Shown here: piece by piece, positions 53,293 through 62,764 of the stretch
Numbering within the stretch: position 1 is the first letter of the stretch
How the letters are laid out: the number at the start of each line of letters is the position of its first letter
Assembly (NCBI RefSeq): GCF_036240795.1
Contig: NZ_CP108454.1
Location: 2,046,001 to 2,110,000, forward strand
Source: Streptomyces sp. NBC_01268
Lineage (GTDB): Bacteria > Actinomycetota > Actinomycetes > Streptomycetales > Streptomycetaceae
Direction: 5' to 3'
Length of the DNA: 64,000 bases
Program-made: the position numbers and the translations under genes
Notes under the pieces: model-generated
The model's database searches: none
What the model was told of the DNA's origin: nothing
Seen by the model: the letters and a program-made list of their open reading frames with translations, nothing else

Positions 53293-54892
53293 GCGTTTCC
53301 CCGACCGGTGCGGGTCCCTTCCCTACGGCCGCGTCCCGTACGGGTTCCAGGAAGGGCGCGAGGAGGTCCGGTACGGCCTCGGCGGCGAAGGTCAGGCCCT
53401 GGCTCTCGCCCGCGTCGTGGACGGCGTACGCGCCCTCCCCCGCGGCCGTCGTGGCGCTGAGGGTGAGCACCCCCGCCCGCCGCTGGAACCAGGACTGCCT
53501 GACGGTCCAGCCGATGACCCCGGCCCGCTGGAGGGCGACGGTGGAGCGGCGCACGGTGCCCGAACGGGTCACCAGGTAGGCGCCGCTGACGCCGTGTCCG
53601 AGGTTGCGGTAGGCGTCGAAGGCGAGGACGAGCGCCGGCGGGGTCAGGAGGACGGCGAGGACGGCCGCCAGATATCCGAGGACCGGGCTGGTGAGCAGGG
53701 CGCCGAGGACGGCGAGGACGGCCGCGGGACCGAGTCCGGCCCACAGCGCCCGGCGGACCCGCCTGCGCAGCGCCGCCCTGGGGTGCCGGGCGAGCGGGGC
53801 GCCGGTGGGCGGCTCGGGCTCGCGCAGCACCTGGGCGGCGACCCGGTCGGCGACGGCGCGGGGCACCGGCGGCAGCAGGTTCTTGAGGTCGGCGTGCTTG
53901 TCGTCGTCGTTCTGGGCCAGCCCGGTGGCGACGGCGTCGACGCGGGCCCCGCGGAAGAGGCGTACGCCGAGCGGTTCGACCAGCTCGACCCCGCGCAGCC
54001 TGCGCTCCTCCAGGGAGATCGAGCGGGCGGTGAACAGGCCGCGGCGGACCCGCAGGGTGCCGCCCGGCTCGCGCTCCAGCCGGTAGCGGAACCACATCTC
54101 GACCCACAGGCCGAGGGCGCCGAGGAGCCCGGCGACGACGGCGAGCAGGACGAGGTCGACGATCATCCAGGGCAGCGAGACGTCCTCGAAGCGGTCCCCT
54201 ATCCAGTGGATGACCTCGCCCTGCGCGCCGAACCAGTCGCTGATCTGCAGGACGGCGCCGGCCGCCGCCGTGGCGAGCAGCGGGGTGACGAAGGAGACCG
54301 GGGCGTAGCGGATCCAGCGCGGGTCCACCCCGGCGAGGACGCCGTCGTACGCGGGGTCCGCGGCGCCCTCGACACGGGCGAGCAGGGTGTGGCGGAGCAG
54401 CTCGCCCTCCGCGCGGGCCACCAGGTCGAGTTCGAGGGTGGACTCCCCCGCGGTGTGCTCGCCGGTGCCGATCCCGACCTTGACCAGGCCGAGGACGCGT
54501 TGTAGCGGGTTGGCGGTGAGGTCGACGCTGCGGATGCGCTCGCGGGCCAGGGAGCGCCGTTTGACCACGACGAGACCGGTGTGCAGTTCGACCAGCTCGG
54601 GGCCGACGCGGTAGCGGGTGCGGCGCAGCCGGACCCAGTCGGCGGCCGTGCCACCGCCGATGAGCAGCAGGGCCCCGGCGAGGACCCAGGCGGCGGCCTG
54701 CCACGCGGGCCGGGAACCGGAGGACAGGCTGAGGAAGGCGGGCAGGGCCGCGCCGCCGGCGACCCCGCACAGGACGGCGGCACCGGCGAGCAGGGAACGC
54801 GGGTGGAGACGGCGCCACTCCCGGAGCGGGTCGGCGGCCGGGTCCACGGCCGTTCCCTCGGACGCCGTGTCCTGCGCCGTGCCCTCGCTCAT
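53267..54892 (-). CDS. PH-domain membrane protein, YdbT-like
   Basis: A 541-residue membrane protein with several bacterial PH (bPH2/DUF304) modules (for example VGPELVELHTGLVVVKRRSL; RSISLEERRLRGVELVEPLG; GHGVSGAYLVTRSGTVRRST) alternating with paired TM helices. It resembles Bacillus YdbT, encoded with YdbS; the function is poorly known and possibly linked to envelope stress or bacteriocin tolerance. Its ATG overlaps the stop of the smaller PH gene by 4 nt. Confidence 0.85.
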   Translation of the reverse strand: MSEGTAQDTASEGTAVDPAADPLREWRRLHPRSLLAGAAVLCGVAGGAALPAFLSLSSGSRPAWQAAAWVLAGALLLIGGGTAADWVRLRRTRYRVGPELVELHTGLVVVKRRSLARERIRSVDLTANPLQRVLGLVKVGIGTGEHTAGESTLELDLVARAEGELLRHTLLARVEGAADPAYDGVLAGVDPRWIRYAPVSFVTPLLATAAAGAVLQISDWFGAQGEVIHWIGDRFEDVSLPWMIVDLVLLAVVAGLLGALGLWVEMWFRYRLEREPGGTLRVRRGLFTARSISLEERRLRGVELVEPLGVRLFRGARVDAVATGLAQNDDDKHADLKNLLPPVPRAVADRVAAQVLREPEPPTGAPLARHPRAALRRRVRRALWAGLGPAAVLAVLGALLTSPVLGYLAAVLAVLLTPPALVLAFDAYRNLGHGVSGAYLVTRSGTVRRSTVALQRAGVIGWTVRQSWFQRRAGVLTLSATTAAGEGAYAVHDAGESQGLTFAAEAVPDLLAPFLEPVRDAAVGKGPAPVGETPEARPTER

Positions 54893-55392
54893 GTGGCGTC
54901 CCCGGGGGTCGCCCGGGTGATCGCCGTGAGCCGCTCGGCCAGCTCGGCGGCGAGCTCGTGGTCGAGGCCCGCGATGCGCAGCTCCCCCTTGGAGGAGGCG
55001 GTGGTGACGGTGACCGTGGCGAGCCGGAAGCTCTGCTCCAGCGGGCCCCGCACGGTGTCGACCGTCTGGATCCGGGACATGGGGGCGATCCGCCACTCCT
55101 GCCAGAGGGCGCCGGTCCGCACGTACACGGCGTCCTCGGTGACCTCCCAGCGGTGCACGCGGAACCACCAGGAGGGGAGGAGGGCGGCGCAGAGCAGTCC
55201 GAGGACCGCCACGATCACGGCCGCGGTCAGCAGCCAGGACCGTGCCGGGGTGATCAGCCACCCCAGCACGGCCAGGACGGCCACCGGCACGCCCGTGGTC
55301 ACCAGCAGCTGCGCGCGCCACCAGGGGACGGCCCGGCCGTCCACGGCGTTCCTCGGCGGGCGCAGCCGCACCGCTTCCTCCCCCGTGGTCAT
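54889..55392 (-). CDS. PH-domain membrane protein, YdbS-like
   Basis: A 167-residue protein with two TM helices (about residues 30-72) followed by one bPH2 domain (VHRWEVTEDAVYVRTGALWQ; RIAPMSRIQTVDTVRGPLEQ). It is the first gene of the coupled PH pair and lies 3 nt after the pgi stop region on the same strand, so it may be transcribed with pgi. Confidence 0.87.
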   Translation of the reverse strand: MTTGEEAVRLRPPRNAVDGRAVPWWRAQLLVTTGVPVAVLAVLGWLITPARSWLLTAAVIVAVLGLLCAALLPSWWFRVHRWEVTEDAVYVRTGALWQEWRIAPMSRIQTVDTVRGPLEQSFRLATVTVTTASSKGELRIAGLDHELAAELAERLTAITRATPGDAT

Positions 55393-55395
55393 CGG

Positions 55396-57060
55396 TCAGT
55401 CCCGGCCGCGCAGCGCGCGGTACGCGGCGACGAGGCCGGCGGTGGAGCTGTCCAGGCGGTCGCCGCCCTCGCCGTCGGTGAGCACCGGCTCGATCTTCCT
55501 GGCGAGGACCTTGCCGAGCTCGACGCCCCACTGGTCGAAGGAGTCGATGTTCCAGACGGCGCCCTGGACGAAGACCTTGTGCTCGTAGAGGGCGACGAGC
55601 TGGCCCAGCACGGACGGGGTGAGCGTGTCGGCCAGGATCGTGGTGGTCGGGTGGTTGCCCTGGAAGGTCTTGTGCGGGACGAGCTCCTCGGGGACGCCCT
55701 CCGCGCGTACCTCCTCGGGCGTCTTGCCGAAGGCGAGCGCCTGGGTCTGGGCGAAGAAGTTGGCCATCAGCAGGTCGTGCTGGGCGACCAGGCCGGGCAG
55801 CAGGTCGGCGACGGGGCGGGCGAAGCCGATGAAGTCGGCCGGGATGACCTTGGTGCCCTGGTGGATCAACTGGTAGTAGGCGTGCTGCCCGTTGGTGCCG
55901 GGGGTGCCCCAGACGACCGGGCCCGTCTGCCAGTCGACCGGCTGTCCGTCACGGGTCACGGACTTGCCGTTGGACTCCATGTCGAGCTGCTGGAGGTACG
56001 CGGTGAACTTCGACAGGTAGTGCGAGTACGGCAGCACGGCGTGCGACTGGGCGTCGTGGAACGCGCCGTACCAGATGCCGAGGAGGCCGAGCAGGAGCGG
56101 GGCGTTCTCCTCCGGGGCGGCGGTGCGGAAGTGCTCGTCGACGAGGTGGAAGCCGTCGAGCATCTCCCGGAAGCCGTCCGGCCCGATGGCGATCATCAGG
56201 GACAGGCCGATGGCGGAGTCGTAGGAGTAGCGGCCGCCGACCCAGTCCCAGAACTCGAACATGTTCGCCGTGTCGATGCCGAACTCCTCGACCTTCTCGG
56301 CGTTGGTCGACAGGGCCACGAAGTGCTGGGCGACGGCCTCCTGGCCGGCCCCCAGCCCGGTGAGGAGCCAGTCGCGGGCGGAGGTGGCGTTGGTGATCGT
56401 CTCGATGGTGGTGAAGGTCTTCGAGGCGACGATGAAGAGGGTCTGTGCCGGGTCCAGGTCGCGGACGGCCTCGTGCAGGTCGGCGCCGTCGACGTTGGAG
56501 ACGAAACGGAGCGTCAGGTCGCGCTGGGTGAAGGAGCGCAGGACCTCGTAGGCCATGGCCGGGCCGAGGTCCGAGCCGCCGATGCCGATGTTCACGACGT
56601 TCTTGATCGGCTTGCCGGTGTGGCCGGTCCACGCGCCCGCGCGGACCCGCTCGGCGAAGGCGGCCATCTTGTCGAGGACGGCGTGCACCTCGGGGACCAC
56701 GTTCACGCCGTCGACCTCGATCACGGCACCGCGCGGGGCACGCAGCGCGGTGTGCAGGACCGCCCGGTGCTCGGTGTTGTTGATCTTCTCGCCGCGGAAC
56801 ATGGCGTCGCGCAGCTCGGCCACGCCGGTGGCGGCGGCCAGGTCGCGCAGCAGCGCCAGGGTCTCCTCGGTGACGAGGTTCTTGGAGTAGTCCAGATACA
56901 GGTCGCCGACGCGCAGCGTGTAGCCGGTGCCGCGCTCGGGGTCGGCGGCGAACAGCTCACGCAGGTGCGTCGCGCCCAGCTGCTCGCGGTGCTTGCCGAG
57001 GGCCGCCCACTCGGGCAGCTGGTTGAGCCTGGTACGGCCTTCGTTACTCATCTCGGACAT
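55396..57060 (-). CDS. pgi: glucose-6-phosphate isomerase
   Basis: A 554-residue PGI. Signature segments are [34 protein letters not shown] and [16 protein letters not shown], with the catalytic Glu in [16 protein letters not shown]. It interconverts glucose 6-phosphate and fructose 6-phosphate, linking glycolysis with the neighbouring pentose phosphate operon. Start at 57060, or at the ATG three codons later. Confidence 0.96.
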   Translation of the reverse strand: MSEMSNEGRTRLNQLPEWAALGKHREQLGATHLRELFAADPERGTGYTLRVGDLYLDYSKNLVTEETLALLRDLAAATGVAELRDAMFRGEKINNTEHRAVLHTALRAPRGAVIEVDGVNVVPEVHAVLDKMAAFAERVRAGAWTGHTGKPIKNVVNIGIGGSDLGPAMAYEVLRSFTQRDLTLRFVSNVDGADLHEAVRDLDPAQTLFIVASKTFTTIETITNATSARDWLLTGLGAGQEAVAQHFVALSTNAEKVEEFGIDTANMFEFWDWVGGRYSYDSAIGLSLMIAIGPDGFREMLDGFHLVDEHFRTAAPEENAPLLLGLLGIWYGAFHDAQSHAVLPYSHYLSKFTAYLQQLDMESNGKSVTRDGQPVDWQTGPVVWGTPGTNGQHAYYQLIHQGTKVIPADFIGFARPVADLLPGLVAQHDLLMANFFAQTQALAFGKTPEEVRAEGVPEELVPHKTFQGNHPTTTILADTLTPSVLGQLVALYEHKVFVQGAVWNIDSFDQWGVELGKVLARKIEPVLTDGEGGDRLDSSTAGLVAAYRALRGRD

Positions 57061-57135
57061 CGCCCATTTCTTCGTCTCACTGCGTGTGTGCCCCGCTGCC
57101 CCACCAACCTAATTGATCCGGTGTGCGAAACGCGT

Positions 57136-57912
57136 TCAGTGACCGCCGCGGTGCAGCCGTCCCGCGTAGCGGGCTTCGAGGAGGGCGTTGCGCTCGTGGC
57201 CGCCGGGCAGGTTGGCGGAGACGTAGACCGGCGGCTCGTGCCCTTCGGCGAGCAGGAGCGCGACGGCCTCGGCGACGACCATCTGGACCAGCAGGGAGGA
57301 GGTGAGCGTGGAGATCCCGCACAGCGCGGCGCCGTCGGGCAGCGGGAGGACGGCGTCGCCTGCGGGGGCGCAGTTGTCGAGCACGGCGTCGGCGAGATCG
57401 GCGAGCCGCCGGCCGCCGGCGTGCAGCGCGGGCACGGCGTGGGTGTGCTCCAGCGAGGTGAGCGCGACGAGGGGGTGACCGGCGCCGGTCACCTTGAGCG
57501 CCATGTCCACGATCGAGTTGTTGACACCGGAGTTGGAGATGATCACGAACAGGTCCTGCGGGCGGGGCGTGGCGAGGGCGTACAGCCGGTCGGCGAGCCC
57601 CGGCGACCGTTCGAGCAGCGGGTCCCGGAGGACCGCCGGATCCTCGCCGCCGCGCAGCACGAGGTCGGCGAGCGCGATCCGGCTGGTCGGCACCAGCCCT
57701 CCGGCCCGCCCCGCCACCTCCAGTGCGGCGGCCTGCGAGTGCCCGGTCCCGAACGCGTGGATCACCCCGTCGGCGGCCACGCAGTCGGCGAAGAGCCGGG
57801 CGGCGACCGTCACGGAGTCCTGGTTGACGGCGACGGCCCGGTCGAGCGCGGACCGGGCGAGATCGGCGAACCGGGCGGCGCTGGGGGCGGGTGGGGACAC
57901 GGGGCGCTCCAA
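57136..57912 (-). CDS. SIS-domain phosphosugar-binding protein
   Basis: A 258-residue single SIS-domain protein. The sugar-phosphate motifs are IHAFGTGHSQAAALEVAGRA and DLFVIISNSGVNNSIVDMAL. It resembles a family annotated as phosphosugar isomerase or UPF0309. It could isomerise or bind an amino-sugar phosphate made by the kinase upstream. A GTG four codons in (57900) is an alternative start. Confidence 0.85.
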   Translation of the reverse strand: MERPVSPPAPSAARFADLARSALDRAVAVNQDSVTVAARLFADCVAADGVIHAFGTGHSQAAALEVAGRAGGLVPTSRIALADLVLRGGEDPAVLRDPLLERSPGLADRLYALATPRPQDLFVIISNSGVNNSIVDMALKVTGAGHPLVALTSLEHTHAVPALHAGGRRLADLADAVLDNCAPAGDAVLPLPDGAALCGISTLTSSLLVQMVVAEAVALLLAEGHEPPVYVSANLPGGHERNALLEARYAGRLHRGGH

Positions 57913-58015
57913 TGGTTGGGTGAACCGATCATGCCGAGCCTCTCCGGCTCAATGAACCAGCGGATCCCGGGCGCGTCAAGAGCGCCGCACGCCGCCCCCG
58001 GCCCTCCCTCCGCCG

Positions 58016-58930
58016 TCAGACCGACAACCTCGCCAACGCCACCGCCCCGGCGACGCCGTCCGGTACGGGATCCGGGGCGAGCCCCAGCGCCGAGACCCGC
58101 GCGGTCAGCCGCTCCAGCAGCGGCCCCCCAGGTCCGAGAAGCCCCCCGGTCACCACCAACGGCTCCCCCGGCCGCGGCCCCAACGCCCCCACCGTCGCCA
58201 CCAGTTCCCCCACCGCCCGGTCCAGCAAGCCGCGCGCCACCCCGTCCCCCAGCCCCGCCGCCTCCACCACCAAGGGGCTCAGCGAAGCCAGTCGCACCGG
58301 CGCCGCCCCGTACGCGTACCGCACGACGTGCTCCTTGCTCAGCCCTCCGCACAGCGCCCCCACCCGCTCCGTGAGCGCGGTCGACGCCCCCCGCCCGTCC
58401 AGTGCCCGCAGCACCGCGCGCAGCGCCTCGCGGCCCAGCCAGAAGCCGCTGCCGGCGTCGCCGAGCAGCCAGCCGTCGCCGTCGGCGGCACGGACCGCGC
58501 GACGGTCGGCCACCCGGGCCGCCGCCGCGCCCGTGCCGGCGATGAGCACGAGCCCGTCGGCGGGGGTCCCGGCGCCTCCGGCGAAGGCGACGTCCGCGTC
58601 GCCCCGCACCTCGACCCGGCCGGCCCGGACGCCCGCGAGGGCCAGCGCCTCCGTCAGCGCCGCGTGCGCCCGCTCCCGGCCCCCGCCGGGCCCGCCGCCC
58701 GCGAAGCCGCCCACCACGGCGGCGACGCTTCCGCCGCCCGGCGGCAGGGCCCCGCGCAGGGCCTCGCCCAGGTGGCGCAGGAGCGCGTCGGGGGCCACGC
58801 TCAGCGCGTTGCCAGGGCCTCCGGCGCCCTCGCCGAGCACCCGGCCGGTCGCCGCGTCGGCGAGCCGCGCCCTGGTCCGCGTACCACCGGCGTCGACGCC
58901 GACGACCCACTGAATCCCGGATTCGTTCAT
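58016..58930 (-). CDS. BadF/BadG-type sugar kinase (N-acetylglucosamine kinase-like)
   Basis: A 304-residue ASKHA-fold kinase. ATP and sugar motifs include WVVGVDAGGTRTRARLAD at the N-terminus, VLIAGTGAAAARV and GDAGSGFWLGREALRAVLRA. This subfamily includes N-acetylglucosamine and N-acetylmuramate kinases. It sits upstream of the SIS gene on the same strand and is divergent from an RpiR regulator, forming a small amino-sugar-like module. The exact substrate is inferred. Confidence 0.85.
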   Translation of the reverse strand: MNESGIQWVVGVDAGGTRTRARLADAATGRVLGEGAGGPGNALSVAPDALLRHLGEALRGALPPGGGSVAAVVGGFAGGGPGGGRERAHAALTEALALAGVRAGRVEVRGDADVAFAGGAGTPADGLVLIAGTGAAAARVADRRAVRAADGDGWLLGDAGSGFWLGREALRAVLRALDGRGASTALTERVGALCGGLSKEHVVRYAYGAAPVRLASLSPLVVEAAGLGDGVARGLLDRAVGELVATVGALGPRPGEPLVVTGGLLGPGGPLLERLTARVSALGLAPDPVPDGVAGAVALARLSV

Positions 58931-58945
58931 CAGCCCGCATGGTGA

Positions 58946-58955
58946 TTGATAGATT
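58946..58955. promoter_or_regulatory. overlapping divergent -10 elements between sugar kinase and RpiR genes
   Basis: TAGATT (58950-58955) on the plus strand and TATCAA (58946-58951) on the minus strand overlap in an AT-rich island. The plus-strand element supports the RpiR start at 58990. Confidence 0.4.
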
Positions 58956-58989
58956 CATCGGAACACAAGACCCACGAAGGCCGGCCCCT

Positions 58990-59841
58990 ATGATCACCGC
59001 GCTGATCCGCTCCGAACTCCCCCGGATGTCCGGCTCCTTGCGCAAGGTCGGCAGCTGGGTCCTCGCCGATCCGGCCCGGGTCTCCGGGCTCTCCGCCGCC
59101 GAGCTGGGCCGCCGCACGGGCACCTCGCAAGCCACCGTGACCCGTTTCTGCCACGCCGTCGGGCTCGACTCGTACCAGCGGCTGCTGCTCGAACTCGCCC
59201 GCGAGCAGGGGCAGGAGAGCGAGGCGGCCGAACGGACGCCGCTGGGGCCGGAGATCGGCCCCGACGAGCCGCTGGAGCAGGTCGTCGCCGCCGTCGCCCG
59301 CGCCGACCTCCAGGCCCTGCGCGCCACCGCCGAGCAGCTCGACCTCGGCGCCCTGGAGCGGGCCGCCCGCGCCCTCGCCCAGGCACGCCGGATCGACGTC
59401 TACGGGGTCGGCGCCTCCGGGGTGCTCGCCCTGGAGACCCAGGCCCGGCTCTTCGGCATCGGCTGCGAGGCGCGCGCCTGGACCGAGGTGCACGCGGCGG
59501 AGACCTCGGCGGCCCTGCTGACCCCCGCCGACGCGGTCGTCACCCTGTCGCACTCGGGCGCCACCCGCGAGGTGCTCGGGCCGCTGCGGCTGGCCGCCGA
59601 GCGGGGCGCCGCGACCGTCGCGGTCACCGGCGATCCGCGCTCCCCGGTGGCCCGCGCGGCCGGCGTCCACCTCACCTCGACGGCGGCCGGGACCGGCTTC
59701 CGGCACGGCGGCTTCGGCACCCGCCACTCGGTGCTGCTGATCCTGGACTGCCTGTACGCGCGCGTGGCGCAGCTGACCTACTCGCGGGCCACGGCCGCCC
59801 TGGCGCTCACCGCGCACATCGCGGACGCCCATCGCGGCTGA
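58990..59841 (+). CDS. MurR/RpiR-family transcriptional regulator
   Basis: A 283-residue regulator. An N-terminal RpiR HTH (LSAAELGRRTGTSQATVTRF) precedes a SIS effector domain (RRIDVYGVGASGVLALETQA, AVVTLSHSGATREVLGPL). The start at 58990 (MITALIRSELPRM) has GAAGG 9 nt upstream; an earlier ATG at 58939 would precede the predicted promoter. It probably controls the divergent kinase/SIS module in response to a sugar phosphate. Confidence 0.88.
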   Translation: MITALIRSELPRMSGSLRKVGSWVLADPARVSGLSAAELGRRTGTSQATVTRFCHAVGLDSYQRLLLELAREQGQESEAAERTPLGPEIGPDEPLEQVVAAVARADLQALRATAEQLDLGALERAARALAQARRIDVYGVGASGVLALETQARLFGIGCEARAWTEVHAAETSAALLTPADAVVTLSHSGATREVLGPLRLAAERGAATVAVTGDPRSPVARAAGVHLTSTAAGTGFRHGGFGTRHSVLLILDCLYARVAQLTYSRATAALALTAHIADAHRG

Positions 59842-59850
59842 GAACGCCGA

Positions 59851-59890
59851 CGGGCCCCGCGCGCGAACTCGGTTCGCGGGGCGGGGCCCG
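59851..59890. terminator. bidirectional terminator between RpiR gene and rbpA
   Basis: CGGGCCCCGC (59851-59860) pairs with GCGGGGCCCG (59881-59890), and GCGAAC (59863-59868) with GTTCGC (59872-59877) inside. It lies between convergent genes. Confidence 0.75.
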
Positions 59891-59914
59891 TTCGGTCACA
59901 TCGTCACACCACGC

Positions 59915-60250
59915 TCAGATCTCGCCGCGCAGCTTGGCAAGCGCCTCGGCGAGGATGGCCTCGCCGTCCGCGTCGCTGCGCCGCTCGCGTACGTAGGCGA
60001 GGTGCGTCTTGTACGGCTCGGTGCGCGGCGGGTCCGGCGGGTTGTCCTGGTCCTGACCTGCCGGGAAGCCGCAACGCGGGCAGTCCCAGGTCTCCGGGAC
60101 CTGTGCGTCACTGGCGAAGCTGGGCTGGGTCTCGTGCCCGTTCGAGCACCAGAAGGAGATGCGGAGACGGGGTGCGGACTCGCCCCGCTCAGCCTCCCCC
60201 ATCGGCCCCGCTCCGACCCGGCTTCCCCGGATCGCGTTGCCACTTGCCAC
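59915..60250 (-). CDS. rbpA: RNA polymerase-binding protein RbpA
   Basis: A 111-residue RbpA. The Cys/His cluster is in FWCSNGHETQ and DCPRCGFPAGQ, followed by the sigma-binding C-terminal helix region (KTHLAYVRERRSDADGEAIL). It stabilises the sigma-holoenzyme open complex in actinobacteria. A promoter, TGGACG (60312-60317), 16-nt spacer, TAGACT (60290-60295), lies upstream on the minus strand. It is often under SigR control; I do not see a convincing SigR motif here. Confidence 0.96.
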   Translation of the reverse strand: MASGNAIRGSRVGAGPMGEAERGESAPRLRISFWCSNGHETQPSFASDAQVPETWDCPRCGFPAGQDQDNPPDPPRTEPYKTHLAYVRERRSDADGEAILAEALAKLRGEI

Positions 60251-60289
60251 GGTCGTAACTCCCTGCGTGATGGTGCTCGAAGATGCCCC

Positions 60290-60317
60290 AGTCTACGTAA
60301 GGCCCAACGCGCGTCCA
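60290..60317 (-). promoter_or_regulatory. rbpA promoter
   Basis: TGGACG (60312-60317), 16-nt spacer, and TAGACT (60290-60295) on the minus strand, about 40 nt before the rbpA start. Confidence 0.45.
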
Positions 60318-60327
60318 GTGATTGGAG

Positions 60328-60564
60328 TTACCCGTCCAACTTCATCAGCAGACCGAGCACCACAATGCAGGCGAACCAGAGCAGACCGATCACCAGGGTG
60401 ATGCGGTCCAGGTTGCGCTCGGCGACCGAGGAACCACCGACGGACGACTGCATGCCGCCACCGAACATGTCGGAGAGGCCGCCGCCCTTCCCCTTGTGCA
60501 TCAGCACGAGCAGCATCAGCAGCGCGCTGAAGACGATCAGGGCGATCGAGAACCCCATAACCAC
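60328..60564 (-). CDS. secG: preprotein translocase subunit SecG
   Basis: A 78-residue SecG with two TM helices separated by a Gly/Ser-rich loop (KGKGGGLSDMFGGGMQSSVG, then GSSVAERNLDRIT). It assists SecYE in protein export. The GTG at 60564 gives MVMGFSIAL, the form I recall in Streptomyces; the ATG two codons later is the alternative. Confidence 0.93.
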   Translation of the reverse strand: MVMGFSIALIVFSALLMLLVLMHKGKGGGLSDMFGGGMQSSVGGSSVAERNLDRITLVIGLLWFACIVVLGLLMKLDG

Positions 60565-60595
60565 GGCTGGACCAACTTCCTCGGACTTATACGGA

Positions 60596-60623
60596 CGGGG
60601 GCCGGGCGCCTGCCCGACCCCCG
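60596..60623. terminator. hairpin between tpiA and secG
   Basis: CGGGGGCCGGGC (60596-60607) pairs with GCCCGACCCCCG (60612-60623) with one mismatch and a 4-nt loop. It probably ends the glycolytic transcript, at least partially. Confidence 0.6.
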
Positions 60624-60655
60624 CAAGGGTACGACGTATCTCCGCTACCGCATAC

Positions 60656-61435
60656 TCACTGGTCGCGGAAGCGCACGATCTTGACGAACTCGTCGGCGTC
60701 CAGCGAGGCACCGCCCACCAGCGCGCCGTCGATGTCGGGCTGCGCCATGATCTCGGCGACGTTTCCGCCCTTGACGGACCCGCCGTACTGGATGCGGATC
60801 TTGTCGGCCACGTCCTGCGCGTACAGCTCGGCCAGCTTGCCGCGGATCGCCCCGCAGACCTCCTGCGCGTCCTCGGCGCCGCAGACCTTGCCGGTGCCGA
60901 TGGCCCACACGGGCTCGTACGCGATCACGATGGTCTCGGCCTGCTCGGCCGGGAGGCCCTTCAGGCCGCCCTCGACCTGGGCCAGGGTGTGCGCGACGGC
61001 GTTGCCGGCCTCGCGGACGTCCAGCTCCTCGCCGACACAGAGGATCGGGGTGATCCCGTGCTGGAAGGCGGCCTTCACCTTGGCGTTGCACAGCTCGTCG
61101 GACTCGCCGTGGTACTGGCGGCGCTCCGAGTGGCCGACGGCCACGAAGGCGCACTTCAGCTTCGACAGCATGGGGCCGGAGATCTCGCCCGTGTAGGCGC
61201 CGGACTCGTGCGCGGAGATGTCCTGGGCGCCGTACTTGATCTTCAGCTTGTCGCCGTCGACCAGGGTCTGCACGGAGCGCAGGTCGGTGAAGGGCGCGAG
61301 GACCGCGACCTCGACGGCGTCGAGGTCCTTGTCGGTGAGCGCGAAGGCCAGCTTCTGGACGTGCGCGATGGCCTCAAGGTGGTTGAGGTTCATCTTCCAG
61401 TTGCCCGCCATCAGCGGGGTGCGGGTGTTGCTCAT
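60656..61435 (-). CDS. tpiA: triose-phosphate isomerase
   Basis: A 259-residue TIM barrel. Catalytic Lys is in GNWKMN, His in [10 protein letters not shown], and Glu in [15 protein letters not shown], with the phosphate loop [11 protein letters not shown]. It interconverts dihydroxyacetone phosphate and glyceraldehyde 3-phosphate. Start at ATG 61435 ([16 protein letters not shown]), 7 nt after the pgk stop. Confidence 0.97.
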   Translation of the reverse strand: MSNTRTPLMAGNWKMNLNHLEAIAHVQKLAFALTDKDLDAVEVAVLAPFTDLRSVQTLVDGDKLKIKYGAQDISAHESGAYTGEISGPMLSKLKCAFVAVGHSERRQYHGESDELCNAKVKAAFQHGITPILCVGEELDVREAGNAVAHTLAQVEGGLKGLPAEQAETIVIAYEPVWAIGTGKVCGAEDAQEVCGAIRGKLAELYAQDVADKIRIQYGGSVKGGNVAEIMAQPDIDGALVGGASLDADEFVKIVRFRDQ

Positions 61436-61442
61436 GAAGAGG

Positions 61443-62654
61443 TCAGTCCTCCAGTGCGTCGAGGCCGGGAAGCGTCTTGCCCTCGAGGTATTCGAGGGAG
61501 GCGCCGCCGCCGGTCGAGATGTGGCCGAAGGCATTCTCGTCGAAGCCCAGGATCCGGACGGCCGCGGCGGAGTCACCGCCGCCGACCACGGTGAAGGCCG
61601 GGGAGTCGACGAGCGCCTGGGCGACGGCCTTGGTGCCGTGGGCGTAGTCGGGGTGCTCGAAGACGCCCATCGGGCCGTTCCAGAAGACGGTGCCCGCGTC
61701 GGCCAGCTTCGAGGCGTACAGCTCGCGGGTCTTCGGGCCGATGTCCAGGCCCTCCTGGTCCGCCGGGATGGCATCCGCGGCGACGAGCTCCGGGTGGGCC
61801 GGGGCCTTGGTCTTCAGGTCCGGGAAGTCGGCCGAGACCAGCACGTCGACGGGGAGGACGAACTCCACGCCGCGCGCCTCGGCGCGCTTGAGGTAGTCCA
61901 GGACCGCCGGGATCTGGTCCTCCTGGAGCAGCGAGATGCCGACCTCGTGGCCCTGGGCCTTGAGGAAGGTGTACGCCATGCCGCCACCGATGAGGATGCG
62001 GTCGGCCTTCTCCAGGAGGTGGTCGATCACGCCCAGCTTGTCGGAGACCTTGGCACCGCCGAGGGCGACCACGTAGGGGCGCTTGACGTCCTCGGTGAGC
62101 TTCTTGAGGACGCCGACCTCGTTGGCGATGAGGTAGCCCGCGGCGTGCGGGAGGCGGGCCGGGAGGTCGAAGACCGAGGCGTGCTTGCGGTGCACCGCGC
62201 CGAAGCCGTCGCCGACGTACAGGTCGGCGAGCTCGGCCAGCCGGTCCGCGAAGGCGCCGCGCTCGGCGTCGTCCTTGGAGGTCTCGCCGGCGTTGAAGCG
62301 CAGGTTCTCGACGACGGCCACCTGGCCGTCGGTCAGGCCCGCGACGGTCGCCTTGGCCGAGTCGCCGACGGTGTCGGTCGCGAAGGCCACGTCGGCGCCG
62401 AGGAGCTCGCCGAGCCGCCGGGCGGCCGGGGCGAGCGAGAAGGCCGGGTCCGGGGCGCCCTTGGGGCGGCCCAGGTGCGAGGCGACGACCACGCGGGCGC
62501 CCGCGTCGGCCAGCGCCTTGACGGTGGGGACGACGGCGCGGATGCGTCCGTCGTCCGTGATGGTGGTGCCGTCGAGCGGCACGTTGAGGTCGGCGCGGAC
62601 GAACACCCGCTTGCCGGAGACGCCTTCGGCGAGAAGCTCGTCGATCGTCTTCAT
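61443..62654 (-). CDS. pgk: phosphoglycerate kinase
   Basis: A 403-residue PGK: N-terminal [14 protein letters not shown], substrate Arg in [11 protein letters not shown], and the C-terminal ATP segment [16 protein letters not shown]. It makes ATP from 1,3-bisphosphoglycerate. The start at ATG 62654 ([12 protein letters not shown]) is the family beginning. Second gene of gap-pgk-tpiA; a large hairpin lies between gap and pgk. Confidence 0.97.
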   Translation of the reverse strand: MKTIDELLAEGVSGKRVFVRADLNVPLDGTTITDDGRIRAVVPTVKALADAGARVVVASHLGRPKGAPDPAFSLAPAARRLGELLGADVAFATDTVGDSAKATVAGLTDGQVAVVENLRFNAGETSKDDAERGAFADRLAELADLYVGDGFGAVHRKHASVFDLPARLPHAAGYLIANEVGVLKKLTEDVKRPYVVALGGAKVSDKLGVIDHLLEKADRILIGGGMAYTFLKAQGHEVGISLLQEDQIPAVLDYLKRAEARGVEFVLPVDVLVSADFPDLKTKAPAHPELVAADAIPADQEGLDIGPKTRELYASKLADAGTVFWNGPMGVFEHPDYAHGTKAVAQALVDSPAFTVVGGGDSAAAVRILGFDENAFGHISTGGGASLEYLEGKTLPGLDALED

Positions 62655-62697
62655 CTGTTCACTGACTCCCTTGGTACACGCGGTGGAGCACACGAGA

Positions 62698-62737
62698 CAG
62701 GGCTCGCACAGCGCATCTTCGCGCTGCCCGAGCCCTG
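62698..62737 (-). terminator. two-tier hairpin between gap and pgk
   Basis: CAGGGCTCG (62698-62706) pairs with CGAGCCCTG (62729-62737), and inside it CAGCGC (62709-62714) with GCGCTG (62721-62726). It may terminate or process the gap message and so set gap expression above pgk. Confidence 0.65.
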
Positions 62738-62764
62738 CTCACATCGAAGTACCCGCCCTAGAGT

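Noticed and set aside
54958..58374. Plus-strand open frame of about 1140 codons
   Set aside because: Antisense to a PH-domain gene, pgi, the SIS gene and the kinase; Gly/Asp/Val-rich shadow composition.
58912..58924. Palindrome GAATCC-C-GGATTC near the sugar kinase start
   Set aside because: It lies inside kinase codons 3-7 and may be chance; not listed as an operator without conservation evidence.
60250..60345. SigR-type promoter for rbpA
   Set aside because: I looked for GGAAT-N18-GTT because rbpA is often SigR-dependent, but found only a poorly spaced GGGTA/GTT pair; the HrdB-like promoter is better supported.
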